Positions 1 through 6,723 are shown, counted from the first letter of the stretch. The stretch: 13,889 bases of DNA from Baffinella frigidus (GCA_026770585.1 MU646311.1:913527-927415), one strand, 5' to 3'. Program-made: numbers and translations. Notes: generated from the letters alone by a model not told the origin.

Positions 1-28
1 TCTCTCCCTCTCTCTCCCTCTCTCTCCC

Positions 29-62
<34 letters not shown>

Positions 63-163
63 GCTCCCTCTCGCCCCCTCTCGCTCCCTCCCTCTCTGAA
101 CCCCTCCCTCCCTCTCCCTCCCTCTCTCTCCCTCTCTCTCCCGCTCGCTCCCTCTCGCTCCTT
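1..163. repeat. CT-rich microsatellite
   Basis: Nearly uninterrupted pyrimidine tract of CTCTCCCT and CTCGCTCC units on the plus strand. It enters the window from the left, so its full length is unknown. No gene is seen in it; open frames here are artefacts of the dinucleotide repeat. Confidence 0.95.
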
Positions 164-219
164 CTCTCTCACACATCTGCCTCTCTGTCGCAATGTCTAG
201 TGGCAGATGTGTGAGAGAG
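164..219. repeat. 18-bp perfect inverted repeat
   Basis: The arm at 164-181 (ending ACACATCTGCC) is the exact reverse complement of 202-219 (starting GGCAGATGTGTG), with a 20-nt loop. The left arm is continuous with the CT tract, so this could be a hairpin formed at the edge of the microsatellite. It overlaps the start of the small open frame at 193-333. Confidence 0.85.
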
Positions 220-333
220 GTGGGGGAGCATGAGGTCCACTTGGACTTCTTCGGGGAGGGCTCGTTCGAGGTGCGTCCACATCAATTCATATCAAATCAA
301 AAACAAAACAGAACACACCGGGCTTACTGTTAA
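193..333 (+). CDS. small open frame, possible exon with donor at 271
   Basis: A 46-codon frame starts at ATG 193 and ends at TAA 331-333. Its first half reads like protein (MSSGRCVREVGEHEVHLDFF, then GEGSFE), and GAG at 268-270 is followed by GTGCGT, a plausible 5' splice site. Past that point the frame becomes rich in Gln, Asn and Lys, as an intron would. It could be an exon ending at 270 that joins the exon at 629, but no duplicate or homologue supports it. The product is not recognised. Confidence 0.25.
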   Translation: MSSGRCVREVGEHEVHLDFFGEGSFEVRPHQFISNQKQNRTHRAYC

Positions 334-343
334 GGAGATGAGA

Positions 344-460
344 GATAGCGTTTCGCTCCCTCTCGCTCCCTCTCTCTCACGTGTGTCTCCTTGTTTCTCT
401 CTCCCCCCCCCGTCTCTCTCTCTCTCCCTCCCTCTCTCTCTCCCTCCCTCTCTCCGCAAC
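344..460. repeat. second CT-rich microsatellite
   Basis: TCGCTCCC and TCTCTCCC units with a run of C, resembling the tract at 1-163. No gene is seen between 334 and 628 apart from this tract and the inverted repeat that follows. Confidence 0.9.
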
Positions 461-487
461 ACTCTAATCCGGGAACATCATTTAATC

Positions 488-579
488 AAGGAATTTGGGT
501 AACGAAATTTACTACACAGAAGGCTCATACCAGTAACAGTGAAGAAATTGCGTAGCAAAGTTCGTTGCCCAAATTCCTT
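488..579. repeat. inverted repeat, GGAATTTGGGTAACGAA type
   Basis: 488-506 pairs with 561-579 over 19 bp with one mismatch. The similarity runs weakly inward: the left side has AACGAAATTTACTACACA and the reverse complement of the right side has AACGAACTTTGCTACGCA. A related AACGAAATTTACWACACA block also occurs in the element at 1556-1744 and its copies, and in the palindrome at 9351-9492. The arms may therefore be relics of one foldback lineage. Confidence 0.7.
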
Positions 580-628
580 TATCTTAATGCTTGTCTCGGA
601 TGAACTTGTGAGTGCTCCCTCCCACCAG

Positions 629-781
629 GACTCCCAAATGGATATACCGACTTCGCTTCCGTCGTCCGATTTGGACCGGAGAGTTGCCCTGATCTAATCG
701 CGGCGAGACTCGCCCCGCGCACTCTACATGTACACGTTGTGTTCGCCCCAGAGAAGAGACTTTTATTGAACTTACCACTCG
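629..781 (+). CDS. internal exon, unknown protein
   Basis: The exon is 153 nt, follows an acceptor (CCCTCCCACCAG) and is followed by a consensus donor, GTAAGT at 782. It starts with two bases of a split codon and ends with one base, so it is a symmetrical 1-1 exon whose gain or loss keeps the frame. The frame is open throughout and reads LPNGYTDFASVVRFGPESC near its start and LHVHVVFAPEKRLLLNLPL at its end. The first third is duplicated at 830-895, where the copy has lost a base and gained a stop. The domain is not recognised. Minus-strand frames across this stretch read as shadows. Confidence 0.55.
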
Positions 782-829
782 GTAAGTGGGGGGGGCTGTC
801 CTGGTGCGCTGTATGCGTTGTCCCCAAGG

Positions 830-895
830 ACTCGCACCTGACTAACCGAGTTCGCTTCCGTCGTCCGATTTGAACCAGAGAGTTGCCCTGATCGG
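830..895 (+). pseudogene. decayed partial copy of the 629-781 exon
   Basis: From GACTCGCACC onward this matches the start of the exon at 629, and TTCGCTTCCGTCGTCCGATT is identical in both. Relative to that exon there is a one-base deletion near the start and an in-frame TAA. Within the aligned 3' part two changes are visible, Gly to Glu and a silent one. The similarity ends near 895. It is best read as a dead or truncated exon duplicate. Confidence 0.6.
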
Positions 896-968
896 CGCGT
901 TATAAGCACCGCCGCCCCCAACTGAAGCGTGTTGGTCGTTCAAGGTGTGCAGGATTCTTCCAGGCATG

Positions 969-997
969 AGAAATATATATATATATATATATATATA
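969..997. repeat. AT dinucleotide microsatellite
   Basis: About 14 uninterrupted TA units. The surrounding 900-1134 holds no convincing coding segment. It contains long G runs near 1076-1100. Confidence 0.95.
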
Positions 998-1134
998 GGC
1001 GTCTTCTTAAATCCGAGGCACCACTGTAGGTTGCGGTCCTCTGGCGGGCGTGGGATGGCGATTGGGGTTCCGCGGAGGGGGGGGCGGAGGCGGGGGGGGC
1101 GATTTCGCGCTCGGCGATGTTGCTGTCAAAGGTT

Positions 1135-1273
1135 CTACCTCAGCCTCATTCAGTTTGGGCTCACGGTTTTGGTGAGTCCGGTTTTTTTCCCTCTCCAACG
1201 TTGACGAGTGTGTACCGCACACCCTGCATGTCAACTCGAGGATAGTCGGTCAACGCGAGTGAGGCGGAGCTAG
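1135..1273 (-). mobile_element. MITE, CTAGCTCTGCC family, full copy
   Basis: About 139 bp. Read on the minus strand it runs CTAGCTCCGCCTCACTCGCG at one end and closes with GAGGCTGAGGTAG at the other, so the ends are inverted copies. The interior (CTCGAGTTGACATGC, a GGTACA block, a purine-rich stretch, CGTGAGCCCA) matches the copies at 5485-5622, 11719-11861 and 12101-12239. AAGGT occurs next to both ends (1129-1133 and 1275-1279, each offset by one base from the element), a possible 5-bp target duplication. It is non-coding and non-autonomous. Confidence 0.75.
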
Positions 1274-1310
1274 AAGGTGTTCACTTGCCTCCAACACTCT
1301 GAAGCCAACT

Positions 1311-1517
1311 ATTGTAGAATTCGGGTTGGCTTGGATTCGGGGTCGGGTCGGCAAAAACGATTTTCTTTAAAAAAATGGAGTTTTATGCTTTCTTATGAAT
1401 GCGATTGATGACAAGATAGCATCCCCCACCCATAAGATGACACAAAACGGCGCATTTTCGTCAGATTTCTGCCCGACCCAACCCTCGGAAAATCTAAGAC
1501 AACCCGAATTCTACAAT
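1311..1517. mobile_element. foldback element with ATTGTAGAATTCGGGTTG ends
   Basis: The terminal 18 bp at 1311-1328 and 1500-1517 are perfect inverted copies. Imperfect complementarity extends inward through GGGTCGGGTCGG-like sequence. Total length is about 207 bp and it holds no coding frame of note. No target duplication was recognised, so it could be a MITE or an isolated palindrome. Confidence 0.6.
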
Positions 1518-1555
1518 ATGTTAATCGTTGGGGTCTGGCGGGTGTGGACCCGCCC

Positions 1556-1744
1556 CACACGAGAATGCTAGAGGGGCCTATTTAAAACCAATTTGCTTTT
1601 AAAAGTGGGCATTTGTGTTGTAAATTTCGTTGATTGGTCACGTTACTAGCCATATATTGGCCAGTCACGAGGTTGGAACACCTTATCCTGGTACAAATAT
1701 TTACAACCCCACATATAAATAGGATCCTCCGGCATTCTCGAGTG
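1556..1744. mobile_element. MITE with CACWCGAGAATGC inverted ends
   Basis: The 29-bp ends at 1556-1584 and 1716-1744 match in inverted orientation at 24 of 29 positions and extend to CCTATTTA. The 189-bp element has a relative in the opposite orientation at 7255-7425 and a diverged one at 4455-4573. No clear target duplication was seen. The minus-strand frame running through it is a product of the repeat and not a gene. Confidence 0.75.
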
Positions 1745-1930
1745 GCCAGGGGGTTGTCGATTTCCGGGTGCTGATTTCCTTTCACCCTTGGTGCAACTGG
1801 GGGATCAAAATAGTCAACGCCAGAAGGCTGGTCGGGGGGTGACTGAAATCTCGTATCTAATCCGATTTTATTGTGAAAAGAACATGAGCGTATCTACGGG
1901 TGAAAAACTGTGGGTCTATGCCATGTTGAG

Positions 1931-2123
1931 CCACACGAGGCTATCCATGCGAACAGATTCATAAGTTAATTATTGCATTATTGCCCAGGAAACACGCCAA
2001 AAGTCAGCATTTGATCACGTTTCCGCACGGACATCCGTACGGAAACCCGTACGGAAACGTGATCATTTCCCCATAATGTTTAAAATGTCCTTTTATTCTG
2101 TTCGCATGGATAGCCTCGTGTGG
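1931..2123. repeat. large nested palindrome
   Basis: The outer arms at 1931-1957 and 2097-2123 are 27-bp perfect inverted copies starting CCACACGAGGCTATCC. A second stem at 2012-2030 with 2047-2065 (19 bp, one mismatch, TGATCACGTTTCCG) sits inside, with repeated CCGTACGGAAAC in its loop. The nested structure of 193 bp is consistent with a foldback element. No other copy is in the window. Confidence 0.75.
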
Positions 2124-2329
2124 TGGAGCGCTGTGCAGAGAAGTTGGCGACGGGAAATAATGGAAAGTCGAGAAATTGGAGCCATTTTGTCAACTTTTGA
2201 CGAGGCTAAGTTGCAAACCCTACCCTCAAAACGACATCAACCGTGTTGCATTTTAGCTCTGAATCTGCATTAGATCCATGGGGAAGAAGACGGGAGCTGT
2301 AAAACGGTGCGTGAATTTTTTTGCACCAG

Positions 2330-2451
2330 ATGTAAGGTGCCCTCCGCTGAACCCTTTCGGGAACAGGTACCGGAACCGCCGAAGTGGTACACATTTGCAA
2401 ATTCCCCACCTCAGATGTTGCAACCGGGCCTGAAAATTGCGACATACGGAT
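2330..2451 (+). CDS. candidate exon, PPQMLQPGLKIA segment
   Basis: The upstream run TTTTTTTGCACCAG is a good splice acceptor. The frame then reads CKVPSAEPFREQVPEPPKWY and TFANSPPQMLQPGLKIATYG, and a donor-like GTGCGT follows at 2452. Two comparisons support coding. The start (AEPFREQVPEPP) resembles AEAVRGQVPEPP in the next exon, and PPQMLQPGLKIA resembles PPQVFELGLKIA in the 7557-7842 exon. The family is not recognised. The exact 3' boundary is uncertain, because an in-frame TAG follows at 2456 if the donor is not used. Confidence 0.5.
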
Positions 2452-2476
2452 GTGCGTAGGAACAACCCTTTGTCCC

Positions 2477-2622
2477 TACGGATGTCCTGCCGCTGAAGCC
2501 GTCCGGGGACAGGTCCCGGAACCGCCAAACGTCCTGTTCCAGTTTCCGCCGGATGAGTTTGTGTTCACGGATTCGGAGAACGTCCACGCGGCTGTCCTTG
2601 TGACTTACTTCGCTTTCCATAG
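2477..2622 (+). CDS. candidate exon, FVFTDSENVHAAVLVTYFAF segment
   Basis: The open frame runs through AAEAVRGQVPEPPNVLFQF and PPDEF into FVFTDSENVHAAVLVTYFAF and HR, then CATAG is followed by GTGCCC, a possible donor at 2623. The last 65 nt are duplicated at 2730-2794, and all nine differences fall on third codon positions and leave the protein unchanged, which is strong evidence that this frame was translated under selection. The 5' boundary is unclear; CCTGTTCCAG at 2543-2552 could be an acceptor. Product unknown. A minus-strand frame overlaps, but in it the same changes would alter amino acids. Confidence 0.65.
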
Positions 2623-2632
2623 GTGCCCCAAA

Positions 2633-2667
2633 GCCTAGCTCTGCCCCACCCATAATTATGGGGGGGG
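2633..2667. repeat. solo CTAGCTCTGCC end plus short palindrome
   Basis: CTAGCTCTGCCCCACC matches the terminal sequence of the MITE family at 8504 and 11719. It runs into the perfect 14-bp palindrome CCCATAATTATGGG. It lies directly after the donor of the preceding exon, so it would be inside the intron. Confidence 0.5.
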
Positions 2668-2729
2668 GTAATTGATTTAATTAGGATTCATAAGTAAAAT
2701 TACCTATGCCATAGTAATTTCTCCTATGA

Positions 2730-2794
2730 TTTGTGTTCACGGATTCAGAGAATGTCCATGCGGCTGTCCTCGTCACGTACTTCGCCTTTCACAG
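2730..2794 (+). CDS. duplicate of the 2558-2622 exon segment
   Basis: 65 nt aligned without gaps to 2558-2622, encoding the identical 21 residues beginning FVFTDSENVHAA and ending at CACAG followed by GTAACC. Similarity continues a few bases past the donor (CCTAAAGC against CCCAAAGC). Upstream the frame meets TGA two codons before the block and no obvious acceptor is present. It is either the 3' part of an alternative exon with an unrecognised acceptor or a recently disabled copy. Confidence 0.55.
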
Positions 2795-2799
2795 GTAAC

Positions 2800-3314
2800 C
2801 TAAAGCACACATTGATTTGCAAAAACGCAAGAAGAAGTTCTGCCGCTGGACAATGTACCCGTAGTCCAGAATCTACTTTCGGGGTCACCGTTTAGCACCA
2901 CGCAGCTGACTACAAAGGAATTTCGTGAATGACCCATCAGTGAAAATCCATAGGATCGTACGGTAGACCAACCGTAGTGACATAGTGTTTCATATCCTAA
3001 CCGACTCTTGGTCAGAATCGGCGAGAAAATTCCTTCCTAGCCCGCTGTGTGGCCACACAGCGGATTTCGAAGGGATTTTGAATAACCCCTAAGCGATACG
3101 ACCTAGGACCCTACTCTAGGAAACCCGTAGGGACATATGGGGGTTCCTACGGATAAGGTAACGGAAACTCGGGCTCTCAGCGCCCAAAACTCCCTTCCTA
3201 GCCCGCTGTGTGGAACGTCGTCTGCACGCGAACCCCACATGATTCGAAACGCGGGCTCCAAATTCACTCGAATCGAATCTTGAGCGTGCACGATTCTCGA
3301 AGTCTGTCCCCACA
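2800..3314. other. no gene seen; short palindromes and a 21-bp repeat
   Basis: A perfect 22-bp palindrome, CCGCTGTGTGG and its complement, lies at 3042-3063. Its left half with preceding bases (CCTTCCTAGCCCGCTGTGTG) recurs at 3193-3213. CCGTAGGGAC and related CGTAGGAAC blocks near 3110-3160 resemble 2450-2490. The minus-strand frame at 3103-3315 has no support beyond being open. Confidence 0.7.
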
Positions 3315-3600
3315 TAGTTGACGTTCGAATGGTTTGGGTTGACTCTCGTGTGGTCGTTGACTTACGGGCTGGGTTGACTCTCGTTTGGTCGTTGACTTAT
3401 GGGCCGGGTTGAATCTCGGGTGGTCGTTGACTTGTGGGCCGGGTTGAATCTTGTGTGGTCGTTGACTTACGGGTCGAGTTGACTTTCGTGTGGTCGCATA
3501 GTTGACTTTTGAGTGGGGTGGGTTGACTCTCGTGTGGTCGCGCAGGCAAAGTTGACTTTTGAATGGTTCGGGTTGACTTTCGCAGGCACCCTCAGCTCGT
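3315..3600 (+). repeat. GTTGACT minisatellite, about 35-bp unit
   Basis: Roughly seven diverged units of the type GGTTGACTCTCGTGTGGTCG followed by TTGACTTACGGGC. The later units are longer and carry AGTTGACTTTTGAATGG insertions. Diversity between units suggests an old array. GTTGAC/GTCAAC also recurs inside the MITE families and elsewhere in the window. Confidence 0.85.
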
Positions 3601-3620
3601 CGGCGGGAGCCTTGTCGTGA

Positions 3621-3810
3621 GCATTGACTGGTGAGAGCCCTTTCACCCCAAACCCCAAACTCTAAACCCTAAACTCTAAACCCGAAACCCGAAACCCGAA
3701 ACCCGGAAACCGAAACCCCAAACCCCAAACCCCAAACCCCAAACCCCAAACTCTCAACTCTAAACCCGAAACCCGGAACCCGAAACCCGAAACCCCAAAC
3801 CCCAAACCCA
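3621..3810 (+). repeat. telomere-like block 1 with conserved leader
   Basis: The leader GCATTGACTGGTGAGAGCCC at 3621-3640 is followed at 3645-3810 by degenerate heptamers: CCCCAAA, CCCGAAA, CCCTAAA and CTCTAAA. The same leader precedes block 2 at 4045. The degeneracy and internal position argue for interstitial telomere-like satellite and not a chromosome end. Confidence 0.85.
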
Positions 3811-3844
3811 GCCCTCTCGCCCCCGCACACATCACCACTCGAGC

Positions 3845-3871
3845 GGTTTTCGCATCTGTTGGCCACGAAAA
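3845..3871 (+). repeat. uninterrupted landing-site repeat
   Basis: GGTTTTCGCATCTGTTGGCC followed by ACGAAAAC is a dispersed repeat. Other copies (4708-4735, 4785-4985, 5171-5335) are interrupted by foldback elements or altered, so this copy serves as the empty-site reference. The preceding bases CCCCCGCACACATCACCACT recur at 4595, 4758 and 5144 in variant form. Confidence 0.65.
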
Positions 3872-3886
3872 CAATGAAGCACCGCA

Positions 3887-4016
3887 GCAGCTCTGCCTCA
3901 GTGAATCTTGGCTCCTCATTCCATACAGTTAGATCAAGACTCCGTACAATCGCGCCAGTACAAAGAGAACCTAACTGCATTTAAGGAGGAGCCCAGATTA
4001 AGTGAGGTAGAGCTAT
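3887..4016. mobile_element. MITE related by its ends to the CTAGCTCTGCC family
   Basis: About 32 bp of near-matching inverted ends: AGCTCTGCCTCAGTGAATCT at the left, and AGCTCTACCTCACTTAATCT as the reverse complement of the right end, both continuing into GGCTCCTC. The interior differs from the 140-bp members. The left 36 bp recur alone at about 6143. Confidence 0.7.
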
Positions 4017-4044
4017 TGTAGAAATGGTCTCCGCGCGGATTTTT

Positions 4045-4361
4045 GCATTGACTGGTGAGAGCCCTCTCACCCCAAACCCCAAACCCCAAACTCTCAACTC
4101 TAAACCCCAAACCCCAAACCCCAAACTCTCAACTCTAAACCCTAAACCCGAAACCCGAAACCCCAAAAACCAAAAACCAAAAACCAAAAACCAAAACCCC
4201 AAACTCTAAACTCTAAACTCTAAACCCTAAACCCGAAACCCGAAACCCGAAACCCGAAACCCGAAACCCGAAACCCGAAACCCTAAACCCTAAACCCTAA
4301 ACCTTAAACCCTAAACCTTAAACCCCAAACCCCAAACTCTAAACCCTAAACCCTAAACCCT
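4045..4361 (+). repeat. telomere-like block 2 with conserved leader
   Basis: The leader GCATTGACTGGTGAGAGCCC at 4045-4064 precedes about 290 bp of CCCCAAA, CTCTAAA, CCCGAAA, CCCTAAA and CCAAAAA variants. Homogeneous sub-runs (CCCGAAA, then CCCTAAA) suggest local expansion. Translations of either strand are repeat artefacts. Confidence 0.9.
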
Positions 4362-4369
4362 CGCCCCCT

Positions 4370-4573
4370 TGACGGACTAGTCTAAAGTTGACATTCTGTC
4401 GACTTTTCCATGAACGTCCGTGGTACAAATCCGTCTTCGACTGGTGAGAGCCCCTATTCACAAGTGGGGTTGTAACAATTTGTACCAGGATAGGGTGTTC
4501 CAACCTCGTGACTGGGCTAATTTTGCCTAGAATGGGAATGGCTCCAAAGGTATGAAAGTTACTACACAAATGC
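4370..4573. mobile_element. fragments of two MITE families
   Basis: 4370-4435 resembles the interior of the CTAGCTCTGCC family (AAGTTGACATTCTG, GGTACAAATCCGTC). 4455-4573 is a diverged copy of the 1556-1744 element, recognisable by GTGGGGTTGTAA, TTTGTACCAGGATA, GGTGTTCCAACCTCGTGACT and TTACTACACAAATG. Each is preceded or followed by GACTGGTGAGAG, also seen beside the telomere-like blocks. Confidence 0.55.
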
Positions 4574-4617
4574 GTTGACTGGTGAGAGATCTCTAACCCC
4601 CGCACACCTCAACACTC

Positions 4618-4720
4618 TCATAGGGTAACGTCCTGAAAACCGGGTAGTTACGCATCCGGTATTGCCTACAGTAGGCCGTAGGGCCCTAGGGGGGTCCTAT
4701 GAAACATAGGTCCTAGGATC
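4618..4720. mobile_element. diverged copy of the TAATAGGGTAAC foldback
   Basis: TCATAGGGTAACGTCCTGAA, GGGTAGTTACGC and GGTATTGCCTAC match the left arm of the complete copies, but the right arm is replaced or strongly eroded. It sits in the same landing repeat as the next copy (CAACACTC on the left, ATCTGTTGGCCACGAAGACG on the right), with a few bases of that repeat lost. Confidence 0.55.
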
Positions 4721-4795
4721 TGTTGGCCACGAAGACGGCTGGTAGTGTGATCTCTAACCCCCGCACTCCTCAACACTCGAGTGTTTTTTGCATCT

Positions 4796-4961
4796 TAATA
4801 GGGTAACGGCCTGAAAATGGGGTAGTTGGGCCTACGGCATTGCCTAGGACCTCCTACCGTAGGCCGAGACTTTTTGGTCCTGGGATCCCTCGGCCTACGG
4901 TAGGAGGTCCTAGGCAATGCCGTATGCCTAACTACCCCATTTTCAGGCCGTTAGCCTATGA
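4796..4961. mobile_element. TAATAGGGTAAC foldback element, complete
   Basis: A 166-bp hairpin. Arms 4798-4868 and 4889-4959 are 71 bp each with only a few mismatches, around a 20-nt loop. It is flanked by ATCT at 4792-4795 and 4962-4965. Removing the element and one ATCT restores GCATCTGTTGGCCACGAA, as found uninterrupted at 3851-3868. That supports transposition with a 4-bp target duplication. No protein is encoded, so any transposase must be supplied from elsewhere. Confidence 0.85.
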
Positions 4962-5010
4962 ATCTGTTGGCCACGAAGACGGCTGGTAGTGTGATCTCTA
5001 ACCCTCGCAC

Positions 5011-5150
5011 GAGAGATCTCTAATGTGGGGGTGATAGATCTTTAGTGTGGGGGTGAGAGATCTCTAGTGTGGGGGTGAGAAATCTCTAGTGTGGGGGTGA
5101 GAGATCTCTAGTGTGATCTCTAGTGTGGGGGTGAGAGATCTCTAACCCCC
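5011..5150 (+). repeat. 22-bp minisatellite GAGAGATCTCTAGTGTGGGGGT
   Basis: Four full 22-bp units start at 5011, 5033, 5055 and 5077. Two shortened units follow at 5099 and 5115, then a final GAGAGATCTCTA that passes into ACCCCCGCACACC. Each unit holds the palindrome AGAGATCTCT. The unit grew out of the GATCTCTAACCC flank of the landing repeat. Confidence 0.9.
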
Positions 5151-5192
5151 GCACACCTCAACACTCGAGTGGTTTTCGCATCTGCAGGCCAC

Positions 5193-5320
5193 GCCACGCC
5201 AGAGTCTTCGAAGGGGTCGCCAAAAGTCAATTCCCCCGCAAGGCAGTAGTTTTCAAAAGTCAACAACCGTGTCCTGACACGGTTTGAAAAAATCAACCCC
5301 CTCCTCCACTCTGGCGTGGC
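5193..5320. mobile_element. foldback element with CCACGCCAGAGT ends
   Basis: 5193-5205 and 5308-5320 are 13-bp inverted copies. The flanks are CTGCAGGCCACG on the left and CGAAGACGGCTGG on the right, which together re-form the landing repeat GGCCACGAAGACGGCTGG. A second type of hairpin element has therefore inserted at the same repeat, with at most a 2-bp duplication (CG). A short internal palindrome, AACCGTGTC with GACACGGTT, lies near 5266-5284. Confidence 0.6.
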
Positions 5321-5484
5321 GAAGACGGCTGGTAGAGCGTTTGCGGGAAAACTTGGCCGATTTCAACGAGAAATGTTTTCACAAATTCAGAGCTTTTGTA
5401 CCAGGACGTGACATGAAACCGGTCCATCCAAACGATAGTGTGCAGGTTCAGTTCTCGAGTGAGGAGGGCAGGAGGTTGCAGGCT

Positions 5485-5622
5485 CCAGCTCTGCCTCAGT
5501 CCGGTTGCCAGACTATCCTCAAGTTGACCTTCTAGGTTCGTGGTATGAATCCGTCAACTTTGGGGCGAAAAAGAGCCCGGTCTCACTATGTTTGTGAGAC
5601 CAAATAGGCTGAGACAGAGCAG
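5485..5622 (+). mobile_element. MITE, CTAGCTCTGCC family, full copy
   Basis: It begins CCAGCTCTGCCTCAGTCCGG and ends GAGACAGAGCAG. The interior shares CTATCCTCAAGTTGACCTTC, GTCAACTTTGGGGCG and AAAAGAGCCC with the other three full copies. Sequence around 5330-5484 before it is open in several frames but shows no splice boundary or duplicate, so no gene is called there. Confidence 0.7.
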
Positions 5623-5671
5623 GGTTTTGCGACTCCTCAACACTCGTGCGGTTTTTGCATCTATCCCGTGT

Positions 5672-5837
5672 TAATAGGGTAACGTCCTGAAAATGGGGTA
5701 GTTAGGCCTACGGCATTGCCTAGGACCTCCTACCGTAGGCCGAGACTTTTTGGTCCTAGGATCCCTTGGCCTACGGTAGGAGGTCCTAGGCAATGCCGTG
5801 TGCCTGACTACCCCATTTTCAGGCAGTTAGCCTATGA
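5672..5837. mobile_element. TAATAGGGTAAC foldback element, complete
   Basis: 166 bp, the same length as the copy at 4796 and nearly identical in both arms. Flanked by GTGT at 5668-5671 and 5838-5841, a second independent 4-bp target duplication. The left flank GGTTTTTGCATCTATCCC is part of the landing repeat. Confidence 0.85.
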
Positions 5838-6045
5838 GTGTTCTCGCGGCTTGGTGGGGGTATTCCAGGGGCGCCCTTTGAGCCATTGGGGCGCCCTTGG
5901 AGCCGTTTTCTCCCTAAATTGACTTTTGAACCCAATTTTCTCTGGAAAATTGACTTTTGAATACCCCCCCCTCTAACCCTGCGTGGTTGGTGATCCCACC
6001 GTATCAGGGTTCTACGCGGGCCAACGTGACGCCATGGGGCGTCAA
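5838..6045. other. no gene seen
   Basis: Low-copy sequence with short direct repeats, such as GGGCGCCCTT twice near 5869-5900 and AATTGACTTTTGAA twice near 5917-5962. Open frames here lack any support. Confidence 0.6.
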
Positions 6046-6126
6046 CACAAACACAAACAAACACAAACACAAACACAAAAAAACACAAACACAAACAAAC
6101 ACAAACACAAACACAAACAAACACAA
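6046..6126 (+). repeat. ACAAAC microsatellite
   Basis: About 80 bp of CAAACA units. It produces artefactual Asn-Thr-Lys-rich frames on the plus strand and Val-Phe-Cys-rich frames on the minus strand. Confidence 0.95.
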
Positions 6127-6139
6127 CCGTTGGCCCACG

Positions 6140-6176
6140 TCTCTGCCTCAGTGAATCTTGGCCCCTCATTCCATAC
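6140..6176 (+). repeat. solo MITE end
   Basis: CTCTGCCTCAGTGAATCTTG followed by GCCCCTCATTCCATAC matches the left end of the element at 3887-4016. No partner end was seen nearby, so this is a fragment. Confidence 0.6.
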
Positions 6177-6199
6177 TTTGACATTGGAGCCATTTCGTA

Positions 6200-6286
6200 C
6201 AGGTCACAGGCGACACAATGCCAAAAGTTGATAGTTAAGTGCCAGTATCGTCAACTTTTGGCATCGTTGCAGGTCACAGGCGGCAC
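6200..6286. repeat. hairpin between 17-bp direct repeats
   Basis: CAGGTCACAGGCGACAC at 6200-6216 recurs at 6270-6286 with one change. Between them 6218-6231 (ATGCCAAAAGTTGA) is a perfect inverted match to 6251-6264. The arrangement could be a small insertion or a local duplication. Confidence 0.65.
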
Positions 6287-6289
6287 GGG

Positions 6290-6433
6290 CGACCGTGACT
6301 CGGGATGGGGAAGGGGTCTTGTCCCTCCTCCTTCTTTATCTCGTTCTCTCTCTCTGTCTCTCTCTCTCTCTCTCGCTCTCTCGCTCGCTCTGTCTCTGTC
6401 TCTCTCTCTCTCTCTCTCTCTATCGCGCGCGCG

Positions 6434-6486
<53 letters not shown>

Positions 6487-6606
6487 TCCTTCTCTGTCTT
6501 TTTTTTCTCTCTCTCTCTCGACCGTGACTCGTGATGGGGAAGGGGTCTTGTCCCTCCTCCCTCTTTATCTCGTTCTCTCGCTCTGTCTTTCTCTCTCTCT
6601 CGCTCG

Positions 6607-6640
<34 letters not shown>

Positions 6641-6670
6641 CTATCTTGTTCTCTCACTCTGTCTCTCTCG

Positions 6671-6706
<36 letters not shown>

Positions 6707-6723
6707 CTCTCTCTCTCTCGCCC

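Noticed and set aside
579-827. Two minus-strand frames over 579-827
   Set aside because: The plus strand carries splice sites and a duplicated coding segment here; the minus frames are shadows.
2411-2653. Minus-strand frame opposite the duplicated exon
   Set aside because: In this frame the nine differences between the duplicates would fall on first codon positions and mostly change residues, so selection fits the plus strand.
3662-4202. Gly-Phe-Val-rich minus-strand frames
   Set aside because: They translate telomere-like heptamers (GGGTTTC and GGGTTTGGGG in reverse) and carry no independent signal.
5011-5150. Possible CRISPR-like array
   Set aside because: The 22-bp units are contiguous without unique spacers; it is a minisatellite in a eukaryotic sequence.
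5957-6193. Asn-Thr-Lys frames on plus and Cys-Val-Phe frame on minus
   Set aside because: They result from the ACAAAC microsatellite.
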